A stretch of 64,000 nt of DNA from Episyrphus balteatus (lineage: Eukaryota; Arthropoda; Insecta; Diptera; Syrphidae): the NCBI RefSeq assembly GCF_945859705.1, contig NC_079137.1:66114277-66178276 (forward strand). Direction: 5' to 3'. Below, one piece after another: positions 59,948 to 64,000 of the stretch. The translations under genes were made by a program, and so were the position numbers. Positions within the stretch are counted from its first letter, which is position 1. Every line of letters begins with the position of its first letter. The notes under the pieces were generated by a model. That model did not search any database and had not been told where the DNA came from. It saw only the letters and a program-made list of their open reading frames with translations.

Positions 59948-60200
59948 TGTCCAGTTATTTTAGGTTTAATCTGCGGAAAAATTCCTACTGGGCTGAATTT
60001 TGGTATAGGTACACCTTTATTACGGCGTTATAAGGGTCAAAAGGTCACGAAAAGTTTTTCGCAAATATCTCGCGACCTATTGATCGGAGGTCATCAGAGA
60101 AAAATTGTTCGTCGTGTAATTATCTACAACATGCCTATAACATTGTTCTGTAAAATGAACCTTTTCGAAAGTAGAGCGTACAGAAGGTGACTAAATTGCA
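59948..60200 (+). mobile_element. Diverged one-ended relative of the 12.7-kb foldback
   Basis: GTCCAGTTATTTTAGG, then ATCTGCGGAAAAATTCCTAC and TGGGCTGAATTTTGGTATA, match the ends of the foldback at 12714-14590. After this the match weakens (GGCGTTATAAGGGTCAAAAG plus GTCACGAAAA against the foldback's GGGGTCAAAAGGTCAC). No inverted partner is present before the A element at 60211. Confidence 0.7.
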
Positions 60201-60210
60201 CTCACATACA

Positions 60211-60910
60211 CAATAAAATGTACGACTGGGTCGCACGTACTTGCTCTTGTAGTTCAAAGCATCTTTATCTTAAATATCTATTGGAAATTTAAGATTTTGT
60301 GGAGAAAAAAAAATAAAAACAAAAAAAAAATCGAAAGTTAAAAAAATTCAATTTTTTAAATATTTTTTGAAAAACTTTTTTTTTATTTTTTTTTATATTT
60401 TACACTTCAATACCTATGATGTCTGTAAATTTTGAAAAAATTGACTTATGCTTTGATGAAATATATGAACTTAAAAAACATGTCAATTTTTGAAAAACGG
60501 CAAGGCCATATTTCCGCTCTCGGCATTTTTTGAGAAAAACTAAAAATGCAGTTTTGTTAGAATCAATAAGAGTACTGCGCACACCAAATTTAAACGAAAT
60601 CGTTATAGCCGTTTTCGAGAAATTTGAAATACCTCGAAAATGATATGCGTTAAATTCTAGATATTAAAAAAAAAAAAAATGTCCTAGGGAATTACGTAAA
60701 AATCATCTGTACCAAGTTTCAAGCAAATCCATCCATCCGTTTAGGCCCTAGCTCTATGTACAGATGGACGCACAGACGCACAGACCGACGGACGGCATGA
60801 CGAAAACCACTTTTTTGATCTTCTCCATCATCGTAATGTTGGTTTTGATTAAAACCTCGATTTTTTTTCTACACGAAACCAATACTTGCCCTATAGAGGA
60901 AGTAAAAATA
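60211..60910 (+). mobile_element. Family A element, copy 3 (diverged)
   Basis: It starts AATAAAATGTACGACTGGGT and CGCACGTACTTGCTC and ends ACTTGCCCTATAGAGGAAGT plus AAAAAT. It carries the degenerate CAGACGCACAGACCGACGG tract and CTTCTCCATCATCGTAATGT. It is shorter and clearly older than copies 1 and 2. Confidence 0.78.
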
Positions 60911-63189
60911 CATATTTGTTGTTTATTTTGCTCAATTTTTTAGGTTTTTATCGAAGTAGCTTACATTTTGTTGGTCTTATTAACTTATCTTATAACGGTA
61001 ATACGGATTAACTGTATAAAAAATATATTGGGATAAAAAATAATATGCAAAAGGGGAAACCAGGTTTTTTGGAAATTTTGTTTGTTTTGCTTTTTGGTAC
61101 AATAAGCGCCTTCATTATTATAAAACACACTTTTTAAACATGGTTCAATTTTAGTTTTGAGCTTTTTATCAATTTTCCAAACATAAATTTCATAGAAAAT
61201 GTCGTTTGGACTTTGGAGTTTCTCAAGAGAAAAGTTGCAGAATACCTTTATAATAGTACAAAATTAGCGTGGCCGTATATTCAGTATTCGGGCGAATCAA
61301 AATTCGCAGCATTTCTAATACATACTATGACGACTAAAAAATATTTCTTCTATAAAGGTTTACAAATATACAACAGTTGCTTCTGTAAAGCTTTATAGAA
61401 GTAAAATTGTTTGTAAAGTATAGGTACCATGACATTTTCTGTAAACGCAAAGGAGCTTTCGATAAGTCGGTTGCGATTTATCAGTTTTGACTGTTATATT
61501 CCAGATTAAACTCCGATTTACCAGTGATTAATGATAAAGATGATAAAAAGTTCCTTTCCATGACTTATACAATAAAATAATTAGTTAGGTACGTGACAAG
61601 AAAGGCGACATAGAATAAACTGAAGATATGTTAGGAAGAAAGATTAAAATATAAATTGTTTAATCGTTCCGTTTATATCTAAAATCCTTGTGTATTTTGC
61701 GGCTTAAAAATGTCAACTTTTCGTTCCATTTAAAATTAAGCACACCAAATGTGTATAATTTGTTTGTTTCGTGCTTCGTAGAATAATACAAAGACAAAAA
61801 TACACCAATCACTTACATATTCACCTCACTTGCTAACTCCCTAACTCACGCAATAATGCACCCAGGTGTGGGTAATGCGCGCGAATGTATTATGACAAAA
61901 AAAAAAAAAAAACAGTCTTATACAATATTACAACCCATATAACCCAGGATTAAAGGTTCTTCAAAGCCCCTTGTCGCCAAATGAATATATTTCTAATGGA
62001 ACGAAAAAAAGCAACACAAAAAAAAAACTCGGAGAGATTAAAAAAAAGAAGAACCAAAAAAAAATGTCATAATAAATCCAACCCAAACGTTTCACCCCCA
62101 GCGACAGGAAACAAACAGGATAACTCTTCTCCTTTTTCTGGTGCGTCTTCTCGGGGCGGGGTGTCCTCCAAGTCTCAAGTTCCCAAACCATTTGATAAAA
62201 CTCCTGTCACAGTCTGTTTATGCCATCAAGATGGGAATATGTGTTTGTTGTTATACAATGTTCAGTTGAGTTGAGTTCAGTTAGAAAAAAAAAATGAAAA
62301 AAAAAAATGAAATCGCATCCTGGAAAGTACTATTTGTCAAATAAATTTGACATTCGAACGGCGGAAATTGCTTCCAGCTATACTCTACTCAATTCACATC
62401 AACTCTCACTCACTCTAACACACACACACATAAGCAAAGGAGACATGGGGATATAGAGGACATGATGTGATAAATTGCAATCGCTTTGGTGTACTCATAC
62501 AATTTTCTTTAGCAGTCTCCTTCCTTTTCCCCCCTGCCCCTATCCTTTCAACCTCCTTTTCCTAACATTATGAATGCGTGAAAAGGGAATATATGTTTTG
62601 TCGTCGTCGTCATCCTGATTCAGAGAAAATTTGTCCTGAATTTGAATTTGTGTAATTTGTATGGATTTTTTGTCGAATCGATTTTCACACGTACTGCATA
62701 TCTCTGTTTCTCTCTCGAGAAAGCTAGTAGATGCTAGAAGCTGTGTTTAGCTTTTTGGCCGACAGGGACATAGATTGATCCTTGAAAGCGTGTGTAAGTA
62801 AGAAGTTAGATTAATGGCAAGAGTGGTTTTTGGTGGTATGACGGAGGAGGATGGGGAGGAATTTGAAATTGAGAAATTTGTCTTGAAATAGCTGAAATCG
62901 AGTAATTTTTTCAAGGTAAAAGATAACGATGTTTATTGTTCTTTCTATATAAGTTGAAGAGATTATCATAATCTTTTCATACGGAAGTATTCAATGACAT
63001 TGAAAAATACTAGTAAAAAAATGTTCCTTGATAAGTTTGATAAGATTTTGAAATATAACAATTCAATAGCAAGTAAAAATTTAAATCATGCTCTTTGTTG
63101 GTATTAAAAGAGTTCTTTTTAGCTATTGCATAGATTTTATCGCGGGCTTTGAGCGCGAAAAAACCTAACATCAGCCACTTGGGTGGTTC
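60911..63189. other. Unique DNA, no gene called
   Basis: A frame open from about 61139 to 61398 has mixed composition but no recognised domain. A small fragment of the 15.3-kb minisatellite motif (GGTTGCGATTTATCAG) lies at 61461-61530. The block 61800-62800 is homopolymer-poor between tracts, with GTC and CA microsatellites. The K-rich 97-codon frame at 61981-62274 is not convincing. Confidence 0.45.
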
Positions 63190-63770
63190 GCTTCACGTGT
63201 ATGTATACGGTACGACTATACGAAGCTTGCACAGATCGAGACGTGCGAGAACAAAACACCTGCGGGAGATCTTTTGCCAACAACATGAGGTTGTCTTTAA
63301 AAATTGTTACTTTTTTTGTAGGTGTCGTACAGATATGGTTGAGGCATATTTTTAAATGTGAAATGATAAGCTTTTCAACTATCTTAAATTTATTACAAGT
63401 TGTCAAAAAAAATGGACAAAATCGAAATGGATGAAAAAAAAAGTTTTTTTTTAAATTTTTTTGATGAAAATACCTCCACCTTTTTTTTAGATGTCGTACA
63501 AACATGATTGAGGTGAATATGAAAAGCTTAAATAATAAGCTTTCAGATGATATAGAATTTATTATAGGTCGTCATGTAAAAATACTGACAACATGATTGT
63601 AAAGTAAAAAATGTTTTTTCATGAAAAAAAATGCGATTTCAAGAAATCATTTTTATACTTTTTACATATCATATGGGAATAAGTTATGATTAAAGTCTTA
63701 AGAAGAAATATAAGGCTTATTAAAGGTATAATTTGTTTTTGTATACATTTTCATATACAACAATTGATGA
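63190..63770 (+). mobile_element. Family E repeat, copy 3 (partial)
   Basis: GGGAGATCTTTTGCC, TTTTTGTAGGTGTCGTACAG, GAAATGATAAGCTTTTCAAC, AGATGTCGTACAAACATGAT and AATAATAAGCTTTCAGATGA match 41980-42320 in order. The terminal GTTTACNGACGAT signature is absent. Confidence 0.55.
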
Positions 63771-63800
63771 AATGAGAAATGCTAATTTTTAATTTAATAT

Positions 63801-64000
63801 ACAGGGCGTCCCACAATCACCGCCTGAGACAACAACCAGGGGCGTACACTCCCTTGGGGCAAGCGGGGCGGTGCCCCGGGGCCCCCGACCGACCCCAGGG
63901 CCCCCACTGCACAGTGGTTCCGTAGTAGGCCATAGGCCGAAATATCGATGTCAATATAATGACGTCATTTTTCGTTATATTTGTTATAAAAAGCCTATTC
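63801..64000. mobile_element. GC-rich insertion with CAGGGGCG end, cut by window edge
   Basis: CAGGGGCGTACACTCCCTTG at 63837 opens an unusually GC-rich stretch (GGTGCCCCGGGGCCCCCGAC) that falls off after the palindrome CCACTGCACAGTGG at 63905. CAGGGGCG ends are common in hAT-like MITEs. It is preceded by ATACAGGGCGTCCCACAATC, a phrase similar to one inside the 12.7-kb foldback. The right boundary is unclear. Confidence 0.45.

Noticed and set aside
61139..61398. Frame of about 87 codons with mixed composition
   Set aside because: Several frames of this length are expected by chance in a window of this size; no motif and no splice context were seen.
61981..62274. 97-codon K-rich frame
   Set aside because: The first half is poly-A driven and the second half shows no domain.
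9911..64000. tRNA or rRNA genes
   Set aside because: I looked for B-box-like GGTTCGANTCC and for conserved rRNA stretches and saw none; a covariance-model search would be decisive.

Overview
The window looks like a piece of a large, AT-rich, transposon-laden insect genome, probably a fly. This is an inference. It rests on the general AT richness, the long poly-A/T tracts, short CA/GT, GTT, GAC and GAT microsatellites, one relict reverse transcriptase of the non-LTR (Jockey-like) type, and the dense population of short non-autonomous DNA transposons and foldback elements. I found no intact protein-coding gene, tRNA or rRNA. Nearly all open frames outside the left end are short and low-complexity, and are expected by chance.

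The first 9.9 kb is a single tandem array of about 410 units of 24 bp, cut by the left window edge. Each unit is the palindrome CACGTG (an E-box/G-box) plus an 18-bp spacer, GGTCATTTTGAAATGCCC, that is itself almost palindromic. Units occur in both orientations, and every switch of orientation falls on CACGTG. Marker units show higher-order structure: a segmental duplication of roughly 2 kb and a 288-bp tandem duplication. Because 24 is a multiple of 3 and the unit lacks a stop in two forward frames, a 3320-codon frame runs through the array. I judge it a by-product and not a gene, though the window alone cannot exclude transcription.

The remaining 54 kb is a layered deposit of mobile elements separated by apparently unique AT-rich DNA. 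I grouped them by matching ends and bodies by eye. Family A is a roughly 1-kb element carrying a CAGA microsatellite, with two near-identical copies about 6.4 kb apart and several older ones. Family B comprises foldback/TIR elements with CACTGG ends and TAA/TTA target duplications. hAT-like elements with 8-bp target duplications lie at 18.9-20.3 kb, 25.1-26.2 kb and 45.1-45.7 kb. A 1.9-kb near-perfect foldback lies at 12.7-14.6 kb. A 0.66-kb element at 57.5-58.2 kb carries a repeated palindrome, and family E has copies of about 0.6-1.4 kb. Insertions are nested in at least two places: a hAT-like element inside an A copy, and a B element inside another A copy with a further insertion inside the B element.

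Two places show weak protein-coding signal. The stretch at 12.18-12.36 kb holds the conserved reverse-transcriptase turn motif in a decayed frame. The minus strand at 47.4-48.15 kb has several abutting open segments with protein-like composition but with stops and a frame change. Stretches between these features are listed with what little can be said of them.
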